Below, piece by piece: positions 27,713 to 36,840 of a stretch of DNA of 64,000 nt. The position numbers were made by a program, and so were the translations under genes. Origin of the DNA: Bacillus thuringiensis (lineage in GTDB: Bacteria; Bacillota; Bacilli; Bacillales; Bacillaceae_G); contig NZ_JACYOF010000003.1 in NCBI RefSeq assembly GCF_014932895.1, forward strand, positions 434,261 through 498,260, written 5' to 3'. Position 1 is the first letter of the stretch; every line of letters begins with the position of its first letter. The notes under the pieces were generated by a model that was not told where the DNA came from, did not search any database, and saw only the letters and a list, made by a program, of their open reading frames with translations.

Positions 27713-27960
27713 ATGGAACCTTTTCGAAAATGGATACGAGATGAAAAATTGTTCTCTACACATGAACAAGCTGAAATATTACAAAACAACTAAACAACGA
27801 TTTAAACGACTTAATCCACAAAATTCAAAAACAGCAACTTAATCCATTCAGATTTGGTGATTATGCGAGAGTATTTCAATATAAAAAATGGAAAAAGATT
27901 GAAAAAGATTGGCCGAGTGCTTTTTCAAAAGCTAGTGTAAAAGTAACACCTACTATTTAA
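27713..27960 (+). pseudogene. Decayed C-terminal remnant of a Ger(x)C germination protein
   Basis: Two overlapping frames together read as one protein tail. The first (from ATG 27713, MEPFRKWIRDEKLFSTHEQ) stops at 27790-27792, while a second frame, one base off, runs KQLNNDLNDLIHKIQK to a stop at 27958-27960. The second part contains NPFRFGDYARVFQYKKWKK and then DWPSAFSKASVKV. This matches the pattern of the GerAC/GerKC C-terminal domain: D(I/P)xGFGxxxxRxxPxxWKxxxxDWxxxFxxxxVxVxV. The rest of the lipoprotein and any GerA/GerB partner genes are absent, so it is a fragment with a frameshift. Confidence 0.5.
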
Positions 27961-27985
27961 ATTTTAGAAAGTGGTATTATTAAAT

Positions 27986-28038
27986 AAAAAAACACTCTAC
28001 CTGATCTTTTAATTATAAAGAACAGGTAGAGTGTTTTC
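27986..28038. terminator. Terminator after the amino acid permease gene
   Basis: AAAACACTCTACCTG and CAGGTAGAGTGTTTT form a 15-bp stem with a 19-base loop; A and T runs flank it on both strands. Confidence 0.85.
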
Positions 28039-28067
28039 ATTTACATTACAAGTATTATTTCAGCAGA

Positions 28068-29450
28068 CTATACTCTATTTCCATTTCTAACATTACTATG
28101 TTTTTTTGCATATATAAAATATATAAAAACACCAATTATAATCCATACCACAAAGCTAATTAAAGTAAGCTGAGAAAGGTTCAAAGCTAAATATATACAA
28201 CTTACTATTGAAACGATAGGTAAAAAAGGTACTAGAGGCGCACGGAACGGCCTTTTCATATTAGGATGTGTCTTCCTTAATACAATAACAGCTATAGATA
28301 CAAAAATAAACGCTGTTATCGTTCCCATATTCACTAAATTAGCCAATAAATTCAAATCCACTAATCCCGATAATAAAGCTGCCATAATACCTGTAATCCA
28401 CGTATTAAAAAATGGAGTTTGTAAACGTTTATGTACACTTGAAAGTCTTTTTGGTAACAACCCATCTCGACTCATCGAGTAAGATACACGAACAAATGCA
28501 AACATAGCTACTAACAGAACTGTTGTTAGCCCCGCTATTGCACCCACCGATAACAAGCCAGCAACTCTATCTTCTCCTACAATACGCAATGCATATGCAA
28601 CTGGATCAGCTACATTCAATTCCGTAAACGGAACCATTCCTGTTAACACGAATGAAACTCCTACATATAGAACGGTACAAATGAATAAGGAAACAAGTAA
28701 CCCAATCGGCACGTTACGTTGTGGGCGCTTCACTTCCTCTGCGGCTGTTGCAACTGCATCAAATCCTAAAAAAGCAAAGAATACAGTGGCAGCGCCTCCT
28801 ACCACACCGTGAAAACCAAACGGTAAAAATGGTTGCCAATTTTCTGGTTTTACATATTGTGTCCCTACAATAATAAATCCTACAATAACAGCCAGTTTAA
28901 TAATAACCATTATATTATTAATTCTTGCGCTTTCCTTTGCACCACGACTTAATAAAAAGGTAACAACTAAAATAATAAGAACTGCTGGTAAATCAATGAT
29001 TCCACCCTTCCCCATTCCTGGTGCCGAAGCAAAGATTGTAGGAATGTGAATATTAAATCCTAATAGCAATGACTGAAAATACGCTGACCATCCTGCTGCC
29101 ACCGCAGAAGTCGCTAATAAGTACTCCAACATAACGCACCAGCCAACTATAAATGCAAAAATCTCACCTAATGTCATATATGTATATGAATATACACTTC
29201 CCGAAACTGGAACTGTAGATGCAAATTCAGCATAACAGAAAGCTACACATGCACATACAATCGCTGCTAATATAAAAGATAATACAATCGCTGGACCAGC
29301 ATGTTTTGCCGCTACAATACCAGTTAATACGAAAATACCTGTACCAATAATTGCCCCAATTCCTAAAAGAGTTAGATCAATTGCTCCTAAAGTTTGATTC
29401 AATACTTTTTTCTTTTCTTCATCCATTACTTTCTTTATTAATAAACTCAT
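28068..29450 (-). CDS. APC family amino acid permease (YfnA/CAT-like)
   Basis: A 460-residue transporter with 12 predicted helices. The APC helix-1 motif GIGAIIGTGIFVLTG (near 30), the helix-6 block FFAFLGFDAVATAAEEVKRPQRN (near 225) and the cationic-amino-acid-transporter-like N-terminus are visible. It imports amino acids by H+ symport; the substrate is unresolved. The ATG at 29450 has AAAGAGG ten bases upstream, so the TTG at 29471 is less likely. Its promoter region carries a perfect palindrome and a strong hairpin. Confidence 0.85.
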   Translation of the reverse strand: MSLLIKKVMDEEKKKVLNQTLGAIDLTLLGIGAIIGTGIFVLTGIVAAKHAGPAIVLSFILAAIVCACVAFCYAEFASTVPVSGSVYSYTYMTLGEIFAFIVGWCVMLEYLLATSAVAAGWSAYFQSLLLGFNIHIPTIFASAPGMGKGGIIDLPAVLIILVVTFLLSRGAKESARINNIMVIIKLAVIVGFIIVGTQYVKPENWQPFLPFGFHGVVGGAATVFFAFLGFDAVATAAEEVKRPQRNVPIGLLVSLFICTVLYVGVSFVLTGMVPFTELNVADPVAYALRIVGEDRVAGLLSVGAIAGLTTVLLVAMFAFVRVSYSMSRDGLLPKRLSSVHKRLQTPFFNTWITGIMAALLSGLVDLNLLANLVNMGTITAFIFVSIAVIVLRKTHPNMKRPFRAPLVPFLPIVSIVSCIYLALNLSQLTLISFVVWIIIGVFIYFIYAKKHSNVRNGNRV

Positions 29451-29590
29451 TCGTAGAAACCTCTTTTTCAAAATTATCCCTTACTCGTTACATTCTTTAT
29501 TACTGTTACTATTACACATTAATAATATTCATACTTTACTATCACTCCTTACATAAACTCCACGAATTACACGCCTTAAAATCAGAAAAA

Positions 29591-29640
29591 TCAATCTTCT
29601 GAAAACATGCTTGTTAACAGACTTGTTTTTAGAAGATTGA
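29591..29640 (-). repeat. Long hairpin at the 5' end of the permease transcript
   Basis: TCAATCTTCT and AGAAGATTGA are perfect 10-base arms, continued by AAAACA/TGTTTT after one mismatch. On the minus strand it is followed by TTTTTCTGATTTT. It lies about 140 bases before the permease start codon and right after the predicted promoter, so it could be an attenuator or a stabilising 5' stem. Confidence 0.6.
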
Positions 29641-29644
29641 TTGA

Positions 29645-29686
29645 ATTTATCACACGATTAATTATATTGTCAACAATATAATTAAT
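29645..29686 (-). promoter_or_regulatory. Permease promoter with a perfect palindromic operator over the -35
   Basis: ATTAATTATATTGT and its exact reverse complement flank a 2-bp spacer (29657-29686). On the minus strand the TTGACA box (29673-29668) lies at the centre. It is followed by 17 bp and ATAAAT (29650-29645), with a TG upstream of the -10. A repressor on the palindrome would cover the -35. Confidence 0.6.
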
Positions 29687-29935
29687 TCACTTAAACTGAA
29701 TAATTATAAACATGATGATATCTCAAAATACAAAACACAACTTATAAACATTGTCATTTTCCATCTTTACACATTTTATATTATCCCGAAATTAATTTTT
29801 ATACATGAAATTCAATGTAGAGATTGCACACAACTACAATTAAACCGGACAATTCGTTATATTGAAATAATCATTCACCTTTATAGACTGATTAACCTCC
29901 CCACGCATTACACACAATATTTTCACTTAAAAATA

Positions 29936-29967
29936 AAAAAGCGCAGATTTTCATCTGCACTTTTTTT
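29936..29967 (-). terminator. Rho-independent terminator after the 46-residue gene
   Basis: Minus strand GTGCAGA-tgaaaa-TCTGCGC followed by TTTTTTATTTTT. It ends the VWA/tubulin-like/small-protein group. Confidence 0.85.
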
Positions 29968-30106
29968 ATTCTTCCACTTCAGCTTCTGCACTACTATTTT
30001 CAAGATACTCTTTCTGAGCTTCTTCCTGTATCTCAGCTGAAATCATTCCATAATAAAGCTCTGGATACAATCCAAATATTTGATATACACTTCCTAAAAA
30101 CGGCAT
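29966..30106 (-). CDS. Unrecognised 46-residue protein after the tubulin-like gene
   Basis: An ORF with AAGAGGG seven bases before its ATG. The first half is aromatic and hydrophobic (MPFLGSVYQIFGLYPELYYG); the second is strongly acidic (SAEIQEEAQKEYLENSS..EVEE). It lies 57 bp after the tubulin-like gene on the same strand and before a terminator, so it probably belongs to the same transcript. The hydrophobic start is too short and aromatic for a clear membrane helix; it could bind a partner. No family was recognised. Confidence 0.62.
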   Translation of the reverse strand: MPFLGSVYQIFGLYPELYYGMISAEIQEEAQKEYLENSSAEAEVEE

Positions 30107-30163
30107 CAGAATCCCTCTTTTCTAAAGTTGTATTGCCACTCTTAAGGATTCCCTTTTCACTCA

Positions 30164-33100
30164 TTATACATTCGTTTTTGGCAATTCTTCTTCATCGTGA
30201 ACGTGTAATAAATTTTGCCACTTTTTATACGGTGCACTATTTGGATCCACATACCCTTTTGCATACGAACGATCCCACAATTGTTTAATAAACATTTCTT
30301 TCTCTTTCTTCGCAACCATATCGGCACCTGTACCGTAATAATTTTGGAAGTATAACTCAATTTCATCAAGAAATAACCTTAATAATTCATCTGACGTTTC
30401 TTCTAACGTCGGGTCATATTTCGCTTCACGGTCATACATTAAAATCATATCTAAAATATTGTGGACATGTTCTTTTCTAAGCCATCTTACATCTTGAGCG
30501 CCTAATACGAACGGATGTGTATATAAATGTCCACCTTGTAACATTGCCTTTTCTTGTTCCTCTTCAAACCTGGACAAGATGTTTTCATAAATAAACGGAT
30601 TATGAAGTAAGGCCCTATGCAATTTATAACTTTCGCTTGAAATATTTTTCCCCATCGACTGAATTAAGAAGCTACGTCCAACCCCGTTATATTGATACAC
30701 AAACTGACCATCAACCGCAACTAAACTAATCCAGCGATACATATATGCGTATAGCAAAGCACGATTACATTTATCATAATCTAATTTTGTTTGAGTCGCA
30801 TTCAAGTCTGGCATAAAGGCTGGTAAGTGCCAATATTTATCTAAATGCGGCGTTAAACTAGATTTTTTACTATTTAATTTGTTTACGCGGCGATAATACG
30901 ATTGAAAATAATCACCTTTATCATTCATAAACCCGTTTGCAATATGTCCAGATGACAGCTTAGGGAAATCTTGTAATGATAATCCGTAATGAGCCCGATA
31001 ACAAATCACTTCAAATGGCGAAAATGCCTCGTTTACTGTATCTTTTTCTTTAAACATTTCTTGCAATAACTCTTCTTGCAATTCTTGTTTTAAAGAAGGG
31101 TGTACCCCCCAATATTGTAACTCTCTATGATGTGCAACTTTCGGAACGAAAGGACTTGCTAAATGGAAAAGGTCTTCAATTTTTTCACGAACATATTCAT
31201 CACGATCACGTTTCTTATAATCCGCTTCTTTTCGTAACGCTTCAACGATATTAAGCTCTAATTTATCACGATAGCGCACTTGCAATTCATCGTAACAATA
31301 GCTCAATATGTGCTCACGATAAAAGTCCTCTACCTTTTTCGACTGAATCTCTTCCGTTTTCGCATCCCGACAATATTCCCCATACAAACTCATATATATT
31401 TCAGCTGATATATCTTTCGGTAATACACCTAAATTTAAATGTTGCTGCATATCTTGCCATATCTTTTCTTGCAGTTGTTCCTCAGCTAATACGTATACAT
31501 TGGTTGGATTTGTTTTGCCTTCAAATTCTTTACTTCTCTTTTGAATTTCGAACAATAAATTTTCACGTGTTTCGTGTAAATTATCAAAAAACCTTTCCCA
31601 ATATTGAATCATTTTACTAACTGCTTGATATAGTGATTGATAGACGAGTTCTAATAGCATTTCTTTACGATACTCATTTAATTTGTGTACATATTGCGTT
31701 ACGATGTCTTCAAATTCTTTTTTGAATAAACGTTGCTGATTATTAATCATTTTTCCAAACCAGCCTTGTTGCTGAGCAATTTCTACGCGTCGTACCGCTG
31801 TTACCGTTCCATCGATATTACTCACATTAAATTTCTTATCATAATTTTGAATTAAATTACGCTTTTGCTCATTATTTTCATGTAGTCGGTTCATTTTTTC
31901 TACTAATTGCTTTCGAATTTCATATAACATAAAACGCGCGGCTACCGGATGAACGGGATCCGTTTTCTTTAAAAACCATGTATTTAATTGATATGACTGC
32001 CCTTCAGAACCACTTGGTGAAAAACGGTCTGATTCAATCATGTCATATAAAAGTGTCGTTACATGTTCATGTACACGGCTCGGAATCGCATACGCATATA
32101 AACGAACCGCATGATCCACTCTTGCTACTTCCCCTTTCATTTGTTCCATCATTTTCAGTTTCGCAGCCGAAATTTTACACTCATGCTGCAAGCGATTTAA
32201 TTCTTCGTCTTTTTGTACTGTACGGTGTACATAACTTTCTACAGCTTCTAAAAACAATTTAGATTTCGCAACGCCAACTTTACCGCCCTCTGCTCCTTCG
32301 CGCGTTTCATTGTACATTTGTCTATAAAAAATATGAGCTTGTTCTGGACGAGTAGCAAGATGTTCCAAATCTTCCAAGTAACTTTTTCCACGCTCTGGTT
32401 TCTCTCGCTGCATACCACGTTTTACATCTTGGTCGTATCTCTGTTTCTTTTCTTGAAAGAGTTGATCTAAATGCAGCCACGACTCATCTAAACCTTGCAC
32501 GGCCCATTTTAAAGCACAATATTTTAGCACATGCTCATATGGATAAATAAGTTTTGCCGTTCCTGCCCCGCAATATCTACCCTTCCCGCTTGATTCTGCC
32601 AGTTGTTGAATTTGATTATCTTCTTGCGCGAAATGATTTGCTGACATTGGACTAAATAGCTGTAAATAAATCGTATTTGCCATTTGCTCCATATAATCCG
32701 ATAAGTTGTGTAAATGGTGTCCATGTAAATTTTCATAATCATATAAAAAACAATAATTGTACGGTAAATGGTGTTGTTTAATCGTATGATTCGTTCGTCC
32801 ATCCTCATCTACTTGATCCGGACGATACTCTAATTCGATTGTTACACCACCACGTTTTGATAATTCTCCAGTAGAACCAAGCGTAATAGCATGTAACTCT
32901 TTTAACGATGCATAGCCGTTTGCTTGCACCGTTTCAAATTCTTTCGCACTAACCGTTCTCGTCTTCACTAAAACATCTGGCATTAAAAACGCACCACGTA
33001 TTAAAATGTTATGATGCTGTAATTTTTTCCGAAGCATTTCACGTAAATACAATGCGATTTGCAAAAACATCCCCGAACCTGTTCCACCCGCTAGTGATGT

Positions 33101-33526
33101 TACTATAATGACACGCACACCATATTCTGTTTGATCACTTGTAACCGGAAAGATTTTCTCGATTTCTTGCCAAAAAGATGTGAGTTTATCTTCTTTCATC
33201 GCAGCACGTAACGCTAACCGGGAAATAACGCGTAACTGTCCTGCCCCTTCAGTTAGCGGTTTATCAAGTATAGTCGGATCCATCGGAAACCACTCTGGAA
33301 TCGTTGGATCTCCCGCAATATACTCTCGCGGCGTTTTACTTGAACTCGTTTGCGTCTTAAACTTTCGAATATGATCAAATTTACTCAATGTATTCACATC
33401 TGTATCAAATACGTGCATTGCTACCCTTTTTCGGCGCTCTTCTGGTAATTTTTCATATATTTGATGTGTCACAGTACTACCGATTCCACCTAAACCAATT
33501 AATATCGTTGGAACTTGTAACGTCAT
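30164..33526 (-). CDS. Tubulin/FtsZ-like GTPase (Tubulin_2 family)
   Basis: A 1120-residue protein. The N-terminal ~400 residues form a tubulin-like fold with GLGGIGS (11-17) and the phosphate-binding signature GGTGSG (about 147-152), the equivalent of the FtsZ/tubulin GGGTGTG loop. The remaining ~700 residues are mostly helical, with Glu/Lys-rich segments that may form coiled coils. This layout fits the large FtsZ-like family described by comparative genomics and suggested to act in membrane remodelling; its function is not known. The ATG at 33526 follows GGAAGGTGG. It is 81 bp after a VWA membrane protein gene, its likely partner. Confidence 0.82.
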   Translation of the reverse strand: MTLQVPTILIGLGGIGSTVTHQIYEKLPEERRKRVAMHVFDTDVNTLSKFDHIRKFKTQTSSSKTPREYIAGDPTIPEWFPMDPTILDKPLTEGAGQLRVISRLALRAAMKEDKLTSFWQEIEKIFPVTSDQTEYGVRVIIVTSLAGGTGSGMFLQIALYLREMLRKKLQHHNILIRGAFLMPDVLVKTRTVSAKEFETVQANGYASLKELHAITLGSTGELSKRGGVTIELEYRPDQVDEDGRTNHTIKQHHLPYNYCFLYDYENLHGHHLHNLSDYMEQMANTIYLQLFSPMSANHFAQEDNQIQQLAESSGKGRYCGAGTAKLIYPYEHVLKYCALKWAVQGLDESWLHLDQLFQEKKQRYDQDVKRGMQREKPERGKSYLEDLEHLATRPEQAHIFYRQMYNETREGAEGGKVGVAKSKLFLEAVESYVHRTVQKDEELNRLQHECKISAAKLKMMEQMKGEVARVDHAVRLYAYAIPSRVHEHVTTLLYDMIESDRFSPSGSEGQSYQLNTWFLKKTDPVHPVAARFMLYEIRKQLVEKMNRLHENNEQKRNLIQNYDKKFNVSNIDGTVTAVRRVEIAQQQGWFGKMINNQQRLFKKEFEDIVTQYVHKLNEYRKEMLLELVYQSLYQAVSKMIQYWERFFDNLHETRENLLFEIQKRSKEFEGKTNPTNVYVLAEEQLQEKIWQDMQQHLNLGVLPKDISAEIYMSLYGEYCRDAKTEEIQSKKVEDFYREHILSYCYDELQVRYRDKLELNIVEALRKEADYKKRDRDEYVREKIEDLFHLASPFVPKVAHHRELQYWGVHPSLKQELQEELLQEMFKEKDTVNEAFSPFEVICYRAHYGLSLQDFPKLSSGHIANGFMNDKGDYFQSYYRRVNKLNSKKSSLTPHLDKYWHLPAFMPDLNATQTKLDYDKCNRALLYAYMYRWISLVAVDGQFVYQYNGVGRSFLIQSMGKNISSESYKLHRALLHNPFIYENILSRFEEEQEKAMLQGGHLYTHPFVLGAQDVRWLRKEHVHNILDMILMYDREAKYDPTLEETSDELLRLFLDEIELYFQNYYGTGADMVAKKEKEMFIKQLWDRSYAKGYVDPNSAPYKKWQNLLHVHDEEELPKTNV

Positions 33527-33607
33527 GTGAACCACCTTCCTATTCTTGCTTGTTTGAAAAGAATGGGAAAGAGTGCATCGAGTCCACCGCCCTCTTATCC
33601 CTAGCTA

Positions 33608-35704
33608 CTATTCACATTCGTACTTGTAAATCTCCTTACCATATCCTCTATCAATTAATAAAAGCTCATTTGGATACAGTGTCTTATGTTCCATTCCTAC
33701 TTCATCCTCTGTTATAAACATCCCATCAATAATCATTCCAACTACTTGCGATTCTTTTGCCACAAATATCGATTTCGATCCTTTCTTCGCTATAAACGTA
33801 ACAGACTGCACAGTCTTTCTTTCTGCTCTAAACGGGATACCAAAATAATGTTTCCACCATTTATTCTGAAGTAACTCTGGTTCAGATTGATATAACCAAT
33901 CTTTCGCCACTTCTTGATCCCATTCATAATATAATAGTGCTTTCCGATGAAATCTCGGACGAACAATCCACCCTAAAACAATTATTCCTACTACTAACAG
34001 TAATAAAGTGATAGGGATAACAAACTTAAAAATAAGCGCATATTTTTCATAGAACGGTGCATTTTGAATATGAAGTGATATTTCTTTCTTTACTTCTTGT
34101 AATCTTGAATCCTGTATAGTGATGGTAGCTTCTACGGTGCCGGTATCTGTAAAATTGAATGTGTCGGAGTAATAAGGACGTGGATAAACGTAAATTTGAT
34201 TACCATGTTGTTTTATTTCATAGTTGACTGATTGTTTAGATGTGACACCAGTAGATTTTAATAGTTTTTTTACAGTTTCTTCTGTCATCGGTTTACCATC
34301 TAACTGCGGTTGTAAAATAAACGGTTTACTACTCTCTAAATTTGTTACTTTTTCTTCATAACCTTTCGTAACAGCTTGAAGTGATAATTTTGGCTTTTCA
34401 GTTGTTTCGATTTTAAACTCTTTCGTCTGTCTATAAAACCCCTTTATGTTCATATGAACTTTTCCGCGTACTAACTCTTTGGTAAGCTTAGTTTCGTAAT
34501 AAAACACATGCCTTTTATCGTCCCACTTCATCGGATATTGTTTTCCGTCTATTTCTACTTCTGCTTGAAAATAAGAAGACTGAATTGGCAATTCAGTGGG
34601 CTTTGCTTCAATAACAGCCGTAGCACCTTCGTACATTTTTTCAACATTCTTTTGACCCTTATCATCTTTGTCATAAGTAGAAACGGTATAGTTAAGCGCC
34701 GGTTCAACAAGTACTTGTAATCCTTCTTTCTCAATATCTCGATCCACTTCTATCGTATATGTTCCTGGCTTAATAACTTCCTGATTTTCCGTACTTATAT
34801 GAATTATATTTCCGAATAATTTAGCTTCTCCTGGTGCATGTATGGAAAAAGAAGATTGTAATTGTAATGGCTTAGAAATTTGTGTGACCTGATAATTAGA
34901 CAAAGAAGACGATTGTCTCACTAGCGTCATACGTTTTAACGGAAATGGTGTTGTAATCTCTACTTTCTTTCCTACTACTTTCGTTTTTACAATCGATTCA
35001 ACAGAAGAGAATGGGTCACGATTTGCAACTAATGCCGCTACTTGATTTACACTTTTTACAATACCATCCTCTCCGCTTGACGGCATCGTAACTCCGTTTA
35101 TCTCTTTCTTCCATATTTCTTTAAACGTATTTAGTTGTTCTTTTTCTTGCTGACCTAAATCTTCTTCCATCGTAATTAAGACTGGGTGTAACGATATCTT
35201 TTTTGCGTCCATTTCTTTCTTAAACTGTGTCAACTTCTGTGTAATTTGTTCTTTTCCGTCAACCTTATCTTTTTCTAAATCATTAAATGCCCCGTCAGTT
35301 AATACAATAAGCCAAAATTCACGTTTCCCATCTATATCTGCTTCCTTTTTTATAGATTGCATCGCCGTTTCTACTGCGCTAAACGGAGTATTTAAATACG
35401 TTTTCCACGCGCCAATTCCATCAATTTCTACTTGCCTTTTATCCTTCGTTAACGAAATGTTTAATGGATCATTCGGTTTGCTCATTGGAACGTAAGAAAA
35501 TGTATCTTTTTCATCTAATAGGGCAACTAAACTTTGCAAAGCGTAATTGGCATACTTCCAGCGATCGTTATTTCTCATGCTGCCCGAATCGTCATATACA
35601 AGTGAAACGACCCTTTCCTTTGCCTCCTCTCCTTTTGCAAAAGCTGAAAAAGGTAACCATATAAATAGAAATAACATGAACGTGGCACAAATTCGAATTT
35701 TCAT
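33608..35704 (-). CDS. Membrane-anchored VWA domain protein, tubulin-like partner
   Basis: A 698-residue exported protein. Residues 1-23 are a signal peptide (ends SAFA). The VWA domain begins directly after, with the metal-site D38-D-S40-G-S42 and a later LTDG. Two or three beta-rich domains follow. A membrane helix lies at about 556-580, then a cytoplasmic tail of ~118 residues that could contact the tubulin-like protein. The start at 35704 fits the signal peptide, though the ribosome binding site (AAAGGTGG) is 14 bases away. An in-frame start at 35764 would place extra residues before the signal. Function is unknown. Confidence 0.8.
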   Translation of the reverse strand: MKIRICATFMLFLFIWLPFSAFAKGEEAKERVVSLVYDDSGSMRNNDRWKYANYALQSLVALLDEKDTFSYVPMSKPNDPLNISLTKDKRQVEIDGIGAWKTYLNTPFSAVETAMQSIKKEADIDGKREFWLIVLTDGAFNDLEKDKVDGKEQITQKLTQFKKEMDAKKISLHPVLITMEEDLGQQEKEQLNTFKEIWKKEINGVTMPSSGEDGIVKSVNQVAALVANRDPFSSVESIVKTKVVGKKVEITTPFPLKRMTLVRQSSSLSNYQVTQISKPLQLQSSFSIHAPGEAKLFGNIIHISTENQEVIKPGTYTIEVDRDIEKEGLQVLVEPALNYTVSTYDKDDKGQKNVEKMYEGATAVIEAKPTELPIQSSYFQAEVEIDGKQYPMKWDDKRHVFYYETKLTKELVRGKVHMNIKGFYRQTKEFKIETTEKPKLSLQAVTKGYEEKVTNLESSKPFILQPQLDGKPMTEETVKKLLKSTGVTSKQSVNYEIKQHGNQIYVYPRPYYSDTFNFTDTGTVEATITIQDSRLQEVKKEISLHIQNAPFYEKYALIFKFVIPITLLLLVVGIIVLGWIVRPRFHRKALLYYEWDQEVAKDWLYQSEPELLQNKWWKHYFGIPFRAERKTVQSVTFIAKKGSKSIFVAKESQVVGMIIDGMFITEDEVGMEHKTLYPNELLLIDRGYGKEIYKYECE

Positions 35705-35872
35705 GATGAGGCTTCGCCACCTTTGTAGACAAATTCCTATGTTTAAATTTATGAGAGGAAACAAGATATATGACTTGTATTTTAGGACAGCTCACGCCTC
35801 ATAACTTTATTATGTAAACAATTATTTGGAATTGGTAATATTCCTTCTAACATTATCTATCTGCTTATATAA

Positions 35873-35917
35873 GTAAAAAAGCCTGGTTAAGCTCCACGCT
35901 TAAAACAGACTTTCCTA
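35873..35917 (-). terminator. Terminator after the VOC gene
   Basis: Minus strand AAGTCTG..TTTAAGC-gtgga-GCTTAA..CAGGCTT, followed by TTTTACTT; one mismatch in the stem. Confidence 0.65.
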
Positions 35918-35960
35918 CTTTTCATATCAGAAACTCTTAGCAAAAAGTTTGATTTTTTAA

Positions 35961-36299
35961 TTAGCACATCACTTCAATTGTAAATCCGCCAGGCGCTTCA
36001 ACATAAAACGTATACGCATGTGCATGTTTAGGAGGCTCAACTTGAAATCCGTCTTCCTTCAGTCTTTGATTCATTTTATTCACTTGTTCTTCATTTTCTT
36101 GTGGAAATCCTACATGAAATGTTTTTGGATACTGAGCTTCTTTTCCCTTCATTAAGGTTAATATAAACTCATCATTATCACGCATAACTGCAAAGCTAGT
36201 TCCCCTTGTTCCACTACAAGTTAAACCAAAATATGTTTCTAAAAACTCTCTAGCAGCTACTACATCTGTAACTGTTAAATTAAGGTGCTTAATTTTCAA
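35961..36299 (-). CDS. VOC/glyoxalase fold protein
   Basis: A 112-residue single VOC module: MKIKHLNLTVTDVVAAREFLETYF at the start, FAVMRD, then HVGF and YTFYVEAPGGFTIEVM at the end. VOC modules bind metal and carry out lyase, dioxygenase or drug-binding roles; the substrate is unknown. The best start is a TTG at 36299 close behind GGTGGAG; a GTG at 36311 would add four residues. No metal-site set is obvious beyond the C-terminal Glu. Confidence 0.78.
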   Translation of the reverse strand: MKIKHLNLTVTDVVAAREFLETYFGLTCSGTRGTSFAVMRDNDEFILTLMKGKEAQYPKTFHVGFPQENEEQVNKMNQRLKEDGFQVEPPKHAHAYTFYVEAPGGFTIEVMC

Positions 36300-36344
36300 A
36301 TCTCCACCCACTTTCTTAATTTTCTAACATTTTATCATATAAAT

Positions 36345-36374
36345 AAAAAACACGCCTTTCACAGCGTGTTTTAT
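36345..36374 (-). terminator. Rho-independent terminator
   Basis: AAAACACGC and GCGTGTTTT pair around TGTGAAAG, with TTTTATTT after it on the minus strand, closing the gene that ends at 36371. Confidence 0.85.
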
Positions 36375-36706
36375 TGCTTCACATATACTTCAACAATTGG
36401 ATTATCTTTATTATCCGCATGTAAGCGTATATTCTCTTCACTTGTACTATAAATGCTAGCTAATAGCATTATCGTTAACACATTAGGTGTTTTTGCATCG
36501 CTCCCATATTTCCTTTCAAGTGCTTCCTTATATTCAAAATCCAAATCCCCCTGCACATATGTATACACTTCAAAGCCATCTTCTAAATTACAAACTACGG
36601 TATCAATAATATCTGCTCCTACTTGTCTTTTTATTTCATATCGCAAAGCTTCTATAAATTCTTTCCAAGGAACTTCATACGTCTGAAATTGATCTGTGGA
36701 TTTCAT
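36371..36706 (-). CDS. Unrecognised 111-residue protein
   Basis: A soluble acidic protein (MKSTDQFQTYEVPWKEF...) with a strong GAGGAGGAAAGGG ribosome binding site. It alternates helix and strand, with a VYTYVQGDLDFEYKEALERKYG region. No family was recognised and no catalytic motif is visible. It lies divergent to the Gly/Cys-rich protein gene, sharing a 134-bp promoter region. Confidence 0.72.
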   Translation of the reverse strand: MKSTDQFQTYEVPWKEFIEALRYEIKRQVGADIIDTVVCNLEDGFEVYTYVQGDLDFEYKEALERKYGSDAKTPNVLTIMLLASIYSTSEENIRLHADNKDNPIVEVYVKQ

Positions 36707-36840
36707 TCCCTTTCCTCCTCACTATAATTTCCTATATATTTCCCCTTTCCTATAACAATTATGATAGATAGGTCATTCGTACAAGCCGCACTTGTCCCGC
36801 TTACATATCGTATTACTGTAATGCGGAAGGAGGAAAGAAT

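Larger units (their letters stand above)
29451..29965. other. Intergenic region upstream of the permease gene
   Basis: It holds the permease promoter/operator and hairpin at its permease end and the terminator of the 46-residue gene at the other (29936-29967). The AT-rich stretch from about 29690 to 29935 shows no ORF with a ribosome binding site and no clear repeat. Confidence 0.6.
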
